NCBI GenBank assembly: GCA_030323885.1
Contig: CM059186.1
Span: forward strand, 27,327,005-27,391,004
Length of the DNA stretch: 64,000 nucleotides
Direction: 5' to 3'
Source of the DNA: Branchipolynoe longqiensis
Lineage: Eukaryota; Annelida; Polychaeta; Phyllodocida; Polynoidae
The position numbers and the translations under genes were made by a program. The notes under the pieces are model-generated. The model worked only from the letters and a program-made list of their open reading frames with translations, was not told where the DNA came from and did no database searches. Below are positions 9,761 through 19,923 of the stretch, piece after piece (within the stretch, counting starts at the first letter, position 1; every line of letters begins with the position of its first letter).

Positions 9761-9939
9761 AGGGGTTACTTTTATTGATCTATTCAGATATTTGAAACAA
9801 TAAAAAGAATGTAAAACAACCCCCTCCCCCCTAAAAAACAACAACCAACAGCTGTGAATAGAGGTAGGAAATAATCATTAGGGTTAGCGCAGAAGCAACA
9901 GAGTACAGCGGAAACTGAAAGGGAGCTGAAACTGCGACA
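9408..9939. mobile_element. Inverted-repeat DNA element (TGTCRCWGTTTCAGCTCCC ends)
   Basis: The left end TGTCACTGTTTCAGCTCCCT continues into TTCAGTTTCCGC. The right end, 9909-9939, is its reverse complement with about two differences. CGCATGCGTC and GCGCAGAAGC words sit just inside each end. No ORF of note. A third, inverted copy of the same end at about 10650-10701 means the element is either nested or part of a larger unit. Confidence 0.75.
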
Positions 9940-10701
9940 TACTGTAGGTATGTGCCAACAAATTTCAAACCCCTTCAATAATAAAAATAAAGGCATCACT
10001 GGAAAGAGCTTGAAATGCCATTTAACATGACACCAAGATTATGGGAATAGGTGAAGTATTAAGGAAGTTATGGCCGTTTCCAACTCTGAAATTGGTCATT
10101 ATTTTCTTACATAAAATTAAGGTATAAGCACTAGATTTCTGTGACCGAAATTGGTGACCTTTAAGGGAAAATGCGGACGCGCACGGCGAGTCCCGCACGG
10201 CAGATAATCACAAATCAACCCTGTTGCATGTCGCCTCGCGCCGATTCTGAGTGGCTAGTCACAATTTCCCCAAACTCAACACTATATAAGATTAATAATG
10301 GCTGCACCGTCCCATTAACTTTTCTAAATCTTGAGATTGCTAAAAAAGGGTGAATTTTCAGGTTGAAAATTAGTGAAACTTTTGAAGTTATTATTGGAAT
10401 AGCCAATCTTAACCAAATTGAAATATTGTTAAACTAAGCTGTAAAGGGATTCCTATACTACATAATATACAAAAATGATGAAGATTGACCAAGGCAAACC
10501 AATTATAGAGCCGTTTTTCAAGACCCCTACCAAAAAACGGTGCGATTGGCCGGATCAGTTTTGTTGTAAGAAAATATCCGCCGCGAGTCGCCGTTTACGC
10601 ACATACCTACATACTGCAGTTTGAAGGCGTCGGTCGAATCCGCGCATGCGCAGAAGCAATAAGGTACGGCGGAATCTGACAGGGAGCTGAAACTGCGACA
10701 C
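9937..10701. mobile_element. Probable second element sharing the same termini
   Basis: GGAGCTGAAACTGCGACA recurs at 10684-10701 in the same direction as the 9.93 kb end. ACTGTAGGTATGTGC (9941) is inverted against GCACATACCTACATACTGCAG (10600). The segment between holds no recognisable gene, only AT-rich DNA and a TATATAAG motif near 10283. Exact borders are unclear. Confidence 0.45.
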
Positions 10702-10744
10702 CTGTATAAAGAGGGGACATTTCACTCTTGGACAGTGGTCTTCC

Positions 10745-10840
10745 TCATTCCACTGCTCCTAGTGCCAGGCAAGGTAGTGAAGTATACATTTTAAAGTCAT
10801 TAGTTTGACTCGGCCGGATTTCGAATCCCATGGGTAATAT
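10745..10840 (-). mobile_element. SINE-A fragment
   Basis: Contains TTTTAAAGTCATTAGTTTGACTCGGCCGG then TTCGAATCCCATGGGT, which is the tRNA-derived promoter half of SINE-A in reverse orientation. Both ends are lost. Confidence 0.65.
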
Positions 10841-12384
10841 AAATCAATGGTAATATGAATCTTGAACTAGTTTAATTCATGGGTTATGTCGGTGTTTACA
10901 AGGCTGGCGGTCCAGCAACTCCCCAATGCCACCGCCTCCCACCTGATACTGATAGTAATGCTGCCATCGTCACCTCTATGTGGCGCCACTAACATTACCT
11001 ATACGACACCTAGCGTAGTTCTGGGAACTACAGTGCGGGTTACTATCATCGACAGTAAAGTATCGCTGGTAGAGAATTAACATGGTCAAAAGAATGATAT
11101 ATTAAATAGCGATTTGGTTGCAGTTTGTATAAGAGTAGAGGAGTACGTTTGTCAATTAAGTAAGATACACATCAAGCTGTTAAGTGACTCCATAATTTTA
11201 TGAAAGACTTACACTTATGCATTTATTATCCATTTTTAGATAGTATTAGTAATCATGTACTCTTTGTTTTCTCCAGAATGTGAGAAGTATTGAATCGAAA
11301 TAGATCAGGTGTATTTTATCAACAGAAAAATATTGTTCATTTCAATCAACAAAACAAATTATTATATTTATTTCCCATAGGATTGCATTAAATAAATACA
11401 ATGTAGTATAAAAAAAACATGGTTTGATTGCTTTGTTTATCACATTTGAATCGTACATCGTGTGTATTTTGTTTCGCGTGTGTATGTTTGTTTTAGGGCA
11501 AAAGAACGGCAACTCCTAGAAATACTGTGGATTTCAGATAGATCTATGAAACTGGAAGTGTTGAGGGGATGTCGTATAATGGAAGCCCATTGAAAGCTAA
11601 GACATCTCACAATCACAATTCTAGATGAAGTGCACTCCCATTACTTACCTAGTAATCGGGAGTGCACTTACTACTTTGGTTTTTAGTTTCTGCCATATTG
11701 TGTGATATATATACTAGGTTGATTGTACCTTTAGTTTGAAGTGAAGCCATGACAAATTAATCTTTGGATCCATGTCAAAATGGGTTCTATTAATATGACT
11801 TCTACTAGTAGGTACCGGCAGCGAAATTGAAAAATAAGCATAGGGTGCAATATCTTTATTACTCCCTGTTGACATTGAAATTAAAAGCCCAAATCCAAAA
11901 ACAGTTAGGCCATATATATTATTGTTCTTGATATAATAACTTTGTAAGATTAAATATATAAAAATGTATTAATTTTGAATTAAAAGTGGAATTTTACCAA
12001 ATATAATAAAAAGTGGAAGGATGTGAGGGGAGTCCTGCTAAACAATTTCCATTGTACAATGTATATATAAAGGAATTTAAATTGCCAATTGCTAAATCAA
12101 TTAGTCAAGCAGCTTTTTAATAAGACAATGTCAAAAAGTGCAATTCATAAAAAAAAAATCATTCTGATTTGGCAAAATAACCATTTTCAAAGCATGGTAT
12201 TTTCTTGGAAAAACAACAATGAGACTGAATAAATGCTAAATAGTTCACCTATTCATAACAGTGTAACACCCCATTTTCTTTTAGAGCTCTATCTGCAGAG
12301 AATCAAAAGATATTTGCATCCTAAAATGTCAAAACTTGTAATGGTTTGCATGTAAACAGCATCTGTAAGTGAATTATTTTCAAT
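10841..12384. other. Intergenic AT-rich DNA with one perfect hairpin
   Basis: No domain-bearing ORF. At 11629-11668 AGTGCACTCCCATTACT is followed, after a short loop, by AGTAATCGGGAGTGCACT, a near-perfect hairpin that may be a tiny palindromic element. Confidence 0.55.
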
Positions 12385-13060
12385 GTTTGAAAGCTCATTG
12401 CAGCAAAACAATCTTTTGAATCTTCCTCATATTTGGAACAGTATTACTAAAACCATTCTCTAAGACTAATATACATTATTTATATCAATATTATATCCAA
12501 ATATATGGAAAATATGGAATTTTGATTGAACATATAAAGACAAATTGTCAGAAAACCAAATATATCAATTCGATTAATATTTAAATGCTCATTGTAGCTA
12601 ACCAAGTGGTTAAGCTTCCTATAAATTGACAGTGCACGTCATCTTGGGGCAATCCACATTATCATATTAATATTCTGTCTAGAAATACAAAAAGTGCAAT
12701 TTGATGCACATACAAAATAAAAAAATACAAGTTTGTCCACCAAGCTTTGAACACTCACTGTGGCTCATCCAATAGGTGTATCTTCTTCAAATTTTGCACA
12801 CATAGCATATGGAACTAATGCATATTGGCTATCATATTAATTTTGCTTAAACTATCAAAAGCTGCATTTTGATAGTTTAAGCACAAGTTAAAAGTGTCTG
12901 AAACCAAAAATATTGATGTTTAAATATTCACTGTGCCTACAGCAATGGTTGGATCCTCCCCAAATTTGGCCCAATATTAGATTATATATTCTGTAATACA
13001 GCTCAACAGACATTAATGTCATATACATTTCTACATGGGTGTTACTAGTGTGGTCAGCAA
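12385..13060. repeat. Degenerate tandem repeat, about four units of 165-195 bp
   Basis: A skeleton of TCA(T/C)TG-YxGC, a short spacer, TCTTCxxxAWWTTTG and a following ATxxTATTAAT block recurs near 12391, 12587, 12752 and 12926. The units share little exact sequence, so this is an old array. A perfect 17-bp hairpin lies inside it at 12844-12883 (TGCTTAAACTATCAAAA, 6-base loop, then its complement). Confidence 0.5.
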
Positions 13061-14249
13061 AGGTCCAAACAAATTGGTGTCAATATTCTGTCTGTGGCTC
13101 CTTGCACTAACTGGCACTATTGTAAGATTGGTATCATTGGAATGGGAATCAAATTGCCTATTTATCCATACCAAATCTTATTCAGTTTTAAATATTTTTT
13201 AATTCAGTAAATGGGTTTCAAACTTTCAAAATAATTTAAATTGCAGAATTTGACCTTTTTAACCTATGGCAAACTATATAGGAGGTCATTGCGCTTCTTC
13301 TGGTACCATCCATGACTTTCTACGATGTAGCGCAAGGAAGCGCGAGCCCATTAAAAATACCGTTTTCAGAGTTGTTTTCATTGACACCAGTAACGAAGGA
13401 ATATTCACTAAACACACTCATCATGGATTTTACTTAAATACAAACTTATTATATATTCAATCCAACATCGGATAGAACATATGTTGATCTTCTAGGTTAT
13501 GCAATTTCATCAAAATCAAATACATACAGAAATATTTACAAGCCTGTGAATATTGATGAAACAAGCACCATTCCTGCACTTTTTCATGGCGCTGATGTTA
13601 CCTACTTCTAGTTTTAATAGCTGTGTGCAGCAAAAAAAAAGATTAATAAGTGCACCAGTATCTAAGTTGGATATGGATGATCAAATCTACGTAAATGTTA
13701 CAGTGATATCCATGGCAAGGGTACATCTAAACCAATCTTTAGTTAGCACTATGTAGCCTTCCTTGGCTACACAGCATATAACAAGTAACACTTTCCATCT
13801 ATTTATAAGCGCAACAAAAGATCTTTGAACTTTCTATTGAACAGAAAACAAATGGCGGCAATGTTAATGCACAGGCGCAAGTGGTAGATAGAGGCAGTCA
13901 TCAGGATGAAGTTAATTGGTCATTGAAGGGCGGGAAAGCGTTATTTTCTGTTTTAATATTTTATTTGAATGGTTTTTTTTTTTTAAATGAAAAATATTTG
14001 GGGGTCAGGGGATTTCTTAGGTCGGGCGGGGACGCTAAACAAGTTTTTTTTTAATGTTTAGGTCGGGCGGGGTGCTAAACAAGTTTTTACATTTTTTTAT
14101 ATCTGGCCTTAAACTTAAAGTCGGTCAGTATACCTTTCCGGCAAAACAAACAAACTCGGAATAGTTCTAATTTATGCCACAGGGTGGTGCATGCTTAGTA
14201 CTGAACTTTTCCACTTGGTGGTGTAGAGTGACGTAGATTGGTCATGTGA
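13061..14249. other. No gene recognised
   Basis: AT-rich. A doubled phrase TTAGGTCGGGCGGGG..GCTAAACAAGTTTTT occurs near 14018 and 14060. A MITE-P-like phrase (GTGCACCAGTATCTAAGTTGGATATG) lies at about 13650, so an old MITE fragment is present. Small ORFs here look like chance. Confidence 0.5.
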
Positions 14250-14548
14250 CAGTTGTTGTGAAAATGGCTGGGTGAGTGCAGAGAACGGAGAGTAAAACTG
14301 ATGTATTTTCAATTTTCTTTAGAGTAGTTCAAACAGGAAATATATTTGCTTTAATGTAAAATATATGTTAGTACAATTACATTGCATAATTCAATGAGAA
14401 ACACATATAGATGAAAAATGTTTTTTTGCTGTTGAATGTAAAAATGTTTTGGACTGTATGGGGTTTGAACCCACAAGACCAAACAACTTCAAATTACAAG
14501 TTCAACACCTTAACCACTAGGCCACAGAGACCATGCATAGTTTTTTTT
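14250..14548 (-). mobile_element. SINE-C copy 1 (tRNA-Thr-like head)
   Basis: Read on the minus strand it begins GGTCTCTGTGGCCTAGTGGT (A box), has a TTGAACTTGTAATTTGAA arm with anticodon-like TGT, and a GGGTTTGAACCC-type arm or B box. A body of about 200 bp follows. It matches 16343-16640 in inverted orientation over almost its whole length. It is a pol III-type retroposon; no separate gene. Confidence 0.8.
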
Positions 14549-14551
14549 TGT

Positions 14552-15217
14552 GACAAGTTTTTTTATTCTGCCCATAATGTATAAGCTCCCATGAGGGTGC
14601 TTGTTTTCAACGCTGGACAGCTGTGATACTGGATTGGTCTGGTTCCGCACTCAGGAGTCTTTACCTGATTTTTCTCGGGCCAACCTTTGCGGTTTTGGGT
14701 GTTAGTAGTTTCTATATTAGTTGGTTTTTTTAATTTTCAAGTTTTTTCCTAACCTGTATATGATAACTTAGCCTACTATGTACATCTACACAGATGACAT
14801 ACAGGCCTGTGGGAGAGGATCCCATCCCATTGTGGTTTGTTACAGCATCCTTTCACCCATGCCCTGTCCTTAGATAGTACACCAGTGTGCCAGAACACCC
14901 CTGGACCCTTCAGGACTGCGACTCGGTGGAATGGCTGTGTTGTATGCTTAGCCATTTTGTATTTCAGGGTGATTCGGATGCATGACCGTGGCCTGCCTGG
15001 TTCAGCTTTGGTTTGTGCCAGTACACATACCCAGACGGACTGCGCCCTATGGTGATAGTCATTTTGAATTCCTTAGTACTTAGTAGGGCTAGTTTCCTTA
15101 TTTGTAATATCTACCATCTTTTCTGGCCTGTCTTTTGCTTTTTGTGCCAGAACACAGCAAGCAGTGACTGCGCCCAAGATCAGGTGAGATATTGTTTCTT
15201 CAGTAGGTGGTTGTGTA
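14552..15217 (-). mobile_element. LINE 3' UTR region with poly(A) end
   Basis: This is the 3' flank of the reverse-transcriptase ORF at 15218-16020, read on the minus strand. It ends in an A-rich tail (T-run at about 14562-14568 on the plus strand). The phrase GTGCTTGTTTTCAACGCTGG matches the LINE fragment near 56905, which confirms the 3' end. Confidence 0.65.
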
Positions 15218-16020
15218 TTATGTTTTCTTTAAGCACCTTTTATAGTGGTCCATGTTTTCAATTGCCCGTTGTTGTGTGGGTTGATTATTCCAGGCATGTG
15301 CCGCCATGGCCAGTACACTTCTCTCATAAATTTTGGTGTTACTTATTGCTGTCAGTAGCACTGGGGCTGCCATTTGCCTGGTGTCCCTATGGGGGGTTGC
15401 TGTGTAGCCTGGTTTTGTGGTGTAATGGTGTGCCAGTATTTTTAGGTGCGTTTCCCTTCTACTCGTTAGTAGTGTTGCATTGCATTTTTTGTGTAATTCG
15501 ATTGTGGGATATCTTTTGTTCACCTGAAGGCATACTTTGAGGGCTCTATTTTGTAGCACCTGTAGTTTGTTTAATAGTTTTGTATTTCCTCCCATATATA
15601 CTACACCGCCATAGTCAAAGTAGGGAAGGATCATGCCTTTATATATTTTAATTGCCATGTTTTCAGTCATGTAGTATCTCAGTTTAACCAGTAGCCATAT
15701 TTTCAGGTTTACTTTTTTGATAGTATTTGTTATGCAGAGGTCATAATTTAGGTGTCTGTCTAGATCCACTCCCAGATATCGGTAGTTGTCTACTTGTTCC
15801 AGTTCGGTGTTTCCCAGAAGACACTTTATTTTCTCGTTACTTATTAGCCTGGTACCAAATAGTACTGTTTTTGACTTGCTGTTGTTTATGGTTATCCTAT
15901 TTAGTTGGCACCACTCGATTAGTTTTGTTAGTGTTAGATTCAGTTTCGTTTCTATTTCTTCGGTTGTTTTGCCTGCAGCATATACCACAGTGTCATCTGC
16001 ATACATTTCATATATGACTA
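15218..16020 (-). pseudogene. 5'-truncated LINE reverse transcriptase (Jockey/CR1-like)
   Basis: The frame opens at the RT catalytic motif YADDT, read from about 16002 downward, and continues to a stop at 15218. Visible parts: YADDTVVYAAG, then IEWCQLNRITINNSKSKT, the YLGVDLDRHLNY turn, an IYKGMILPYFDYGG block, LQNRALK, and a C-terminal AAHAWNNQP. These follow the order of the palm, thumb and C-terminus of Jockey/CR1-superfamily LINEs. Everything upstream (endonuclease and fingers) is missing, the usual result of incomplete target-primed reverse transcription. No disabling stop lies in what remains. In a full element the protein would copy LINE RNA at a nicked target. The clade is inferred by motif style only. 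Confidence 0.8.
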
Positions 16021-16063
16021 GTATATACATCATACATCTGATATACACATGGTATATATATAA

Positions 16064-16321
16064 TGAGACTGTCTCAAAAGGTGCTAAGCAATATGGGACA
16101 AAACTTTGTCCTTGTAACGATCAACATACTATCTGCTTATGCATTTGCTCAGGATAAACTGATTTATTTTTTACATGGTGTTTCATAATCCCAATAGAAT
16201 ACATATTGATTTGAAGCAAGTGTCCTTGTGTTTTCATTATAACCATTTCTGTGCTGTTTTGTGTCAATCGTTACAATGGACAACAAAAAAAGAAGAGTTA
16301 TCACCTTTTGAGACAGGCTCA
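16064..16321 (+). mobile_element. MITE-T copy 1 (TIR TGAGCCTGTCTCAAAAGGTG)
   Basis: The ends TGAGACTGTCTCAAAAGGTG and CACCTTTTGAGACAGGCTCA are inverted with one difference. A second copy lies at 48987-49249 in reverse orientation and matches along its length, including GATCAACA, TTTGCTCAGGATAAACTGAT and a TGAAGCAAGTGTCCTTGTGT block. Length is about 258 bp. A TA target duplication is suggested by copy 2. Mariner-type origin is inferred. Confidence 0.85.
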
Positions 16322-16342
16322 TATATGAACTGAGACAAGTAA

Positions 16343-16640
16343 CTATGTTTGGTCTCTGTGGCCTAGTGGTTAAGGTGTTGAACTTGTAATCTGAAGTTGT
16401 TTGGTGTTGTGGGTTCAAACCCCCATGTGTTTCACTGCTTTTCACATTCAACAACAAAAAACATTTTTCCTTCTATACTTGTTTCTGATTGAATTATGCA
16501 ATGTAATTGAACTAACATATATTTCACATTAAAGCCAATATATTTCATGTTTGAATTACTCTAAATAAAATTTAAAATACATCAGTTTTACTCTGCCCTC
16601 TCTCCACTCACCCATCCATTTCAAAACAACAGCTGCCAGC
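16343..16640 (+). mobile_element. SINE-C copy 2 (tRNA-Thr-like head)
   Basis: Same family as 14250-14548, in the opposite direction. A box GTGGCCTAGTGGTTAAGG, anticodon loop CTTGTAA, B box GGGTTCAAACCC. Together the two copies form 300-bp inverted arms around the LINE and MITE-T. Confidence 0.8.
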
Positions 16641-16922
16641 TACAGGCCCAGCCTCAGCACTGACCCACTTCTCACCCAGCCTCAGCACTCTCCCTGGCCC
16701 AGTTCAGGTGCAGTGAGTATACAACTCTCCCCCCCCCCCCATCTCCCCCCATATATCTGGTTCTATAAACATAAAAACTAAGCAAAGTACACATTGGAGA
16801 GCATTTGTCGAAGTACGGTTCCCGTCGCCACGAGGTATACCTGTTTTGGCCACTTTAGTCCTTGAACCGTAGAGTGCAGCCTGGTCTACGTTATTGGGCA
16901 TGCATCTAGTGAGATAATGCTA
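16641..16922. other. Short unassigned spacer
   Basis: A CTCAGCAC / CACCCAGCCTCAGCACT phrase repeats near 16655 and 16680, followed by a C-rich run. No gene. Confidence 0.5.
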
Positions 16923-16924
16923 TA

Positions 16925-17237
16925 GAGGGAGTGTAATGATGTCACAAGACAACTTTTGGTGGCCATATTGGATTTCATACAGAAGGCTTGCAACTGCCTA
17001 CACTGTGCTTATTTACTGATTTGTTGGTATATTTGTCACTGTTTTGAGCAGTTTGGCCTCAGAAGTTGTTGCTAAAGTGCTGTAAGTAAACACATTGGAT
17101 GTAAACTGGCCAGAACCTCTCAGAACACAACAAAACTCTGTTTTACTGCATCTGCATGCATTCACAACCTGGCTAGGGAGGGTGCTCGTAATCCAAGATG
17201 GCTGACTGCTGAGTGATGACGTCACGTGCACTCCCTC
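16925..17237. mobile_element. MITE with GAGGGAGTG ends and TA flanks
   Basis: GAGGGAGTGTAATGATGTCAC at the left is inverted against GTGATGACGTCACGTGCACTCCCTC at the right, with TA on both outer sides. It is about 313 bp long with no transposase. TA flanks and short TIRs suit a Tc1/mariner-mobilised element. Confidence 0.75.
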
Positions 17238-17389
17238 TATTATAAACGTTGACAGAACACTGCTTGACATACTATCTTGCGCATTGCAATCACATTCTGC
17301 GGTCAGTCTGGCCCCTTGTGCACGATCAGGGTAGGGTCAGACAATAATGACTACATAGTCGCCTAAAGGTACCTACCTACCTACGGGCA

Positions 17390-17520
17390 AAATACGCAAA
17401 ACCGTCGCTTCGCAACCTATGTGACGTCACATTACGACGTCACACGCACGGAGTTCAACGTCATCTCTAACCGCACGCCTGCGTCGCTACGTAGCGCTGG
17501 TGTAGTGCAGTTACCGCAAT
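17390..17520 (+). promoter_or_regulatory. CpG-rich block with tandem CRE sites
   Basis: The palindrome TGACGTCA (cAMP response element consensus) lies at 17422-17429, with ACGACGTCAC 12 bases on and a GTTCAACGTCATC further down. CpG density is much higher here than around it. A RING-finger exon follows 400 bases downstream, so this may be its promoter or first-exon zone. Functional use is inferred. Confidence 0.5.
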
Positions 17521-17676
17521 ACTATTCAACATTTCTAATAGTTTTATTCCACGCATTTCGAAGGCTATATTATTGATTTTGATTGCTACAACACGTTCTC
17601 TGGAAGCATATACCTGAATTGAAATAAATTAAGTCGTGGACAAAGATAGAGTGTGTAGTGATATCGTCCTCGGAAC

Positions 17677-17734
17677 TAGATAAAAGATTCACCCGTTGTA
17701 GTACTGCAGCAGTACGGGGTGAATCTTGTACCTA
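17677..17734. mobile_element. 58-bp hairpin mini-MITE with 9-bp target duplication
   Basis: TAGATAAAAGATTCACCCGT on the left pairs with ACGGGGTGAATCTTGTACCTA on the right. CCTCGGAAC flanks it exactly on both sides (17668-17676 and 17735-17743). It is the same family as 511-570 and 580-800 but at a different target, so the 9-bp duplication is a property of the family. Confidence 0.85.
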
Positions 17735-17918
17735 CCTCGGAACATACAAATTGAAAGTATTGCTGTGTATATTAATTGGCGTCATCAGGAGTTTGCCATA
17801 AGAGCACAGTTAACGGCGTGACTTTGTCATCTAGATGCCTATGGTATAAGCTAGGCTCGTCCATATTTTATGCTTATGTATCTCATAATGTTTTAAATGG
17901 GCATGTGACGTTGTGCAG

Positions 17919-18198
17919 ATGGAAACGAGGTGTGATTTTTGTGGAGTGTCCACAGCAGGTGCACTGTACGTGATGTGTTTTCGCCACAGAGCGTGCGATA
18001 AGTGTTTCAAGCCAGAGCAGAAGAAACAGCGTAATGGAAAACCTTGTTGTATATGTCTCGTTGAAACGCCTGAGATAAAGAAGTCAGTGGCATACTCTAT
18101 CAAGTGGGCAGAAGTTAACACCAACAGCAGCATATACCCTCATATAAACCTAGAAGAAACGGCGGAAGAAGTTCCTTCACAAGAACCCCACGGCACAG
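17919..18198 (+). CDS. RING-finger (C3HC4-type) exon
   Basis: Starts at ATG 17919 (METRCDFCG) and ends at a CAG|GTATGG donor after one base of a split codon. The cysteine/histidine order is C-x2-C (residues 5-8), C-x2-H-x2-C-x2-C (near 20-29) and, after a basic loop, a C-x2-C within CCIC (near 44-47). This fits a RING-HC zinc finger, which usually recruits an E2 enzyme for ubiquitin transfer. After it comes an ordinary stretch with VAYSIKWAEVN and an acidic EETAEEVPSQE segment. The start could also be an internal exon, since TTGTGCAG before the ATG resembles an acceptor. Later exons were not found; SINE and MITE fragments follow at once. Zinc-finger call fairly firm, gene identity unknown. 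Confidence 0.6.
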
Positions 18199-18282
18199 GT
18201 ATGGTTACTTCTTTACTTATTCTCGACTTCACTTCACTGCAGATATGTCACATGATCATATTCGAAGTACAATCGTTTGTTG

Positions 18283-18430
18283 GGGTTTTACATCCTTGCA
18301 ACATCTAAGGTCATATCAGGATAGGTACCAACATGTGATAGTACACACTTATAGCGTCTTTATAGTGCTGTCCCACTGAAATACCAGGCCTCTGGTACCA
18401 TAACCCATATCCCGCACAGTTACATTTGTC
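18283..18430 (-). mobile_element. SINE-A fragment
   Basis: GTTGGGGTTTTACATCCTTG, GCAACATCTAAGGTCATATC and ATACCAGGCCTCTGGTACC match the 3' half of SINE-A in reverse orientation. The tRNA-like head is missing. Confidence 0.75.
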
Positions 18431-18431
18431 T

Positions 18432-18655
18432 TAAAGTTGGACAATCTGATGGTTTTGAGTTCCTGCCATATTTTAAAGTTGCATAGTCTGATGGCTGTTG
18501 ACATTTTGCCAAGTTGTTGAGATAATTACATCAGTTTGATCATTATAATCTACGTATCATGACCCTGAAGTGATTTTTATGGCAGCTGGCTTATTTTGAA
18601 GTTATTTGAAGCAAAAGCATTCAAAATACTTTTGGCAAGCTTGCCAAAAATATTT
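18432..18655 (+). mobile_element. MITE-P, partial, with duplicated left end
   Basis: Two left ends follow each other: TTAAAGTTGGACAATCTGAT at 18431 and AAAGTTGCATAGTCTGATG at 18475. The body runs to the GGCAAGCTTGCC palindrome and stops. The right half is lost. Confidence 0.7.
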
Positions 18656-18732
18656 GGAAGGAAGCCAAGTTGTCATAGTTTCCAATCTTGTCGTGATCAC
18701 GTGGTACACTGACCTAATTAATGAGGTCACAA

Positions 18733-18741
18733 CATATAAAC
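18733..18741 (+). promoter_or_regulatory. TATA-like box of the 18.8-kb gene
   Basis: CATATAAAC lies about 50 bases before the first in-frame ATG at 18785. TTCACAC near 18762 could be the initiator. Confidence 0.45.
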
Positions 18742-18784
18742 AAAGAAGCTTCAGCTTTGGGGTTCACACACTCTCTAAGTTGTA

Positions 18785-18990
18785 ATGAGTGCAAAAAGGG
18801 AAGTATACCTTATACATGGTCGACCTAAGATATACCAAACTGGATCTGCAAAGAAACGGGAAAGAAATGAGTCACAGAAACGCCGAGATCAGACTCATGT
18901 GTTTTTGCTTCATGCGTATCCACGATGGACCAAGCTGCATGACGAGTTGAAGCTAGAAAGCAGTGAACTCGCCAATCTTTTGATTGACAG
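18785..18990 (+). CDS. First coding exon of an unidentified gene
   Basis: ATG 18785 is the first after an in-frame TAA at 18776. The frame stays open to a strong donor, ACAG|GTAAGG, at 18990/18991, ending with two bases of a split codon. The 68 residues start MSAKREVYLIHGRPKIY, pass through a basic KKRERNESQKRRDQT stretch, and end HVFLLHAYPRWTKLHDELKL then a SSELANLLIDR helix. The segment W..L..EL.L.S...LA..LL resembles short N-terminal helices seen before zinc-finger or transposon-derived domains in many invertebrate proteins. That is only a resemblance. No second exon was found before the Ty3-type element at 19883. Confidence 0.55.
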
Positions 18991-19339
18991 GTAAGGACAA
19001 GTCATGTTGAACTTTATACTAGTATGTTTTCAGTTTCATGATAAGTAAATTGTGGTATCTGGGTAAAATTAGTCTAATCTCGGTTATTTCAGAGTGTTAT
19101 CTTGGTTGTGGCGCTGTGTGACAATGACAGCGCACTTTCTCACAGGCATAGGTTTTGTTTACTTGTTATAGGTATGTGCACATCGCAGGGTTTATCCGAT
19201 TTTCGTTCAGGCCGAAATCTCGATTCCTGGCCAGTGTTGCAGTTTTAAAGGGGATCTGGTTTTAAACCGGCCTTTTCGCAATGAATGCATCAAAATTGAA
19301 CTGGTCTTTCTAGATAAAGTTCCCAGTTCAAATAAGGAC

Positions 19340-19760
19340 ACAATTATTTTAATTATCGTTTTTTATATCGCGGGGGGAGGGGTACTTCTTATTTTAGTAG
19401 GGAGGCATTTACATTTGTTGTATCTCTGAAAGGAGGAGGTACTTTTATTGATTTTTTTCTTGGCTTGGTTGAGGGGGGGGGGGGGGCACTTAACCATTTA
19501 GTTGGTCATACATCCTTAGAAGGGGGATTATTTTAATTATTGTTTTAAATATCTCGGGATGGGGGGGGGTGGGTAGTTCTTATCTCTGAAAGGTGGAGTA
19601 CTTTTATTTATTTTCTCTTGGCTTGGTTGGGGGGGGCACTTTTAACCAATTTAGTCGGTCATATGCCCATATAAGGGGGATTATTTTAATTATTGTTTTA
19701 AATATCTCGGGGAGGGGGGTACTTCTTATTTTAGTAGGGATTCATTTTTAACTATTTATT
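19340..19760. repeat. G-rich tandem repeat, about 2.5 units of 150-190 bp
   Basis: ATTATTTTAATTAT(C/T)GTTTT...ATATC(T/G)CGGGG occurs near 19340, 19527 and 19680. TTGGCTTGGTTG(A)GGGGGG with a CACTTAACC block and a TAGTAGGGA phrase lie between. Runs of G up to 14 occur. Confidence 0.7.
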
Positions 19761-19882
19761 ACACGTAGGTACCACGTCGATCTGGCGGAAATGTCATTCA
19801 ATATTGACACATGCGCATTGTGAAAAGGCCAGTTTTGGACCAGGTGCACTTTGAAACTGGAACACCGGAACGAGATGGCGAC

Positions 19883-19923
19883 TGTGATATATGCGTAATA
19901 GACGTATAGGTGTGTGGCTAATA
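19883..19923 (+). repeat. Remnant of the 5' LTR (41 bp)
   Basis: Identical to 24145-24185 of the 3' LTR. From base 42 on, the LTR, the primer-binding site and the start of gag are gone. The outer target duplication is intact, so the loss is internal. Confidence 0.9.

Noticed and set aside
15013..15540. 175-codon hydrophobic plus-strand frame
   Set aside because: Antisense of the LINE ORF end and 3' UTR; no signal peptide or domain logic.
16343..16425. tRNA-Thr gene
   Set aside because: Same sequence with the same 200-bp body occurs inverted at 14250-14548; a SINE head.
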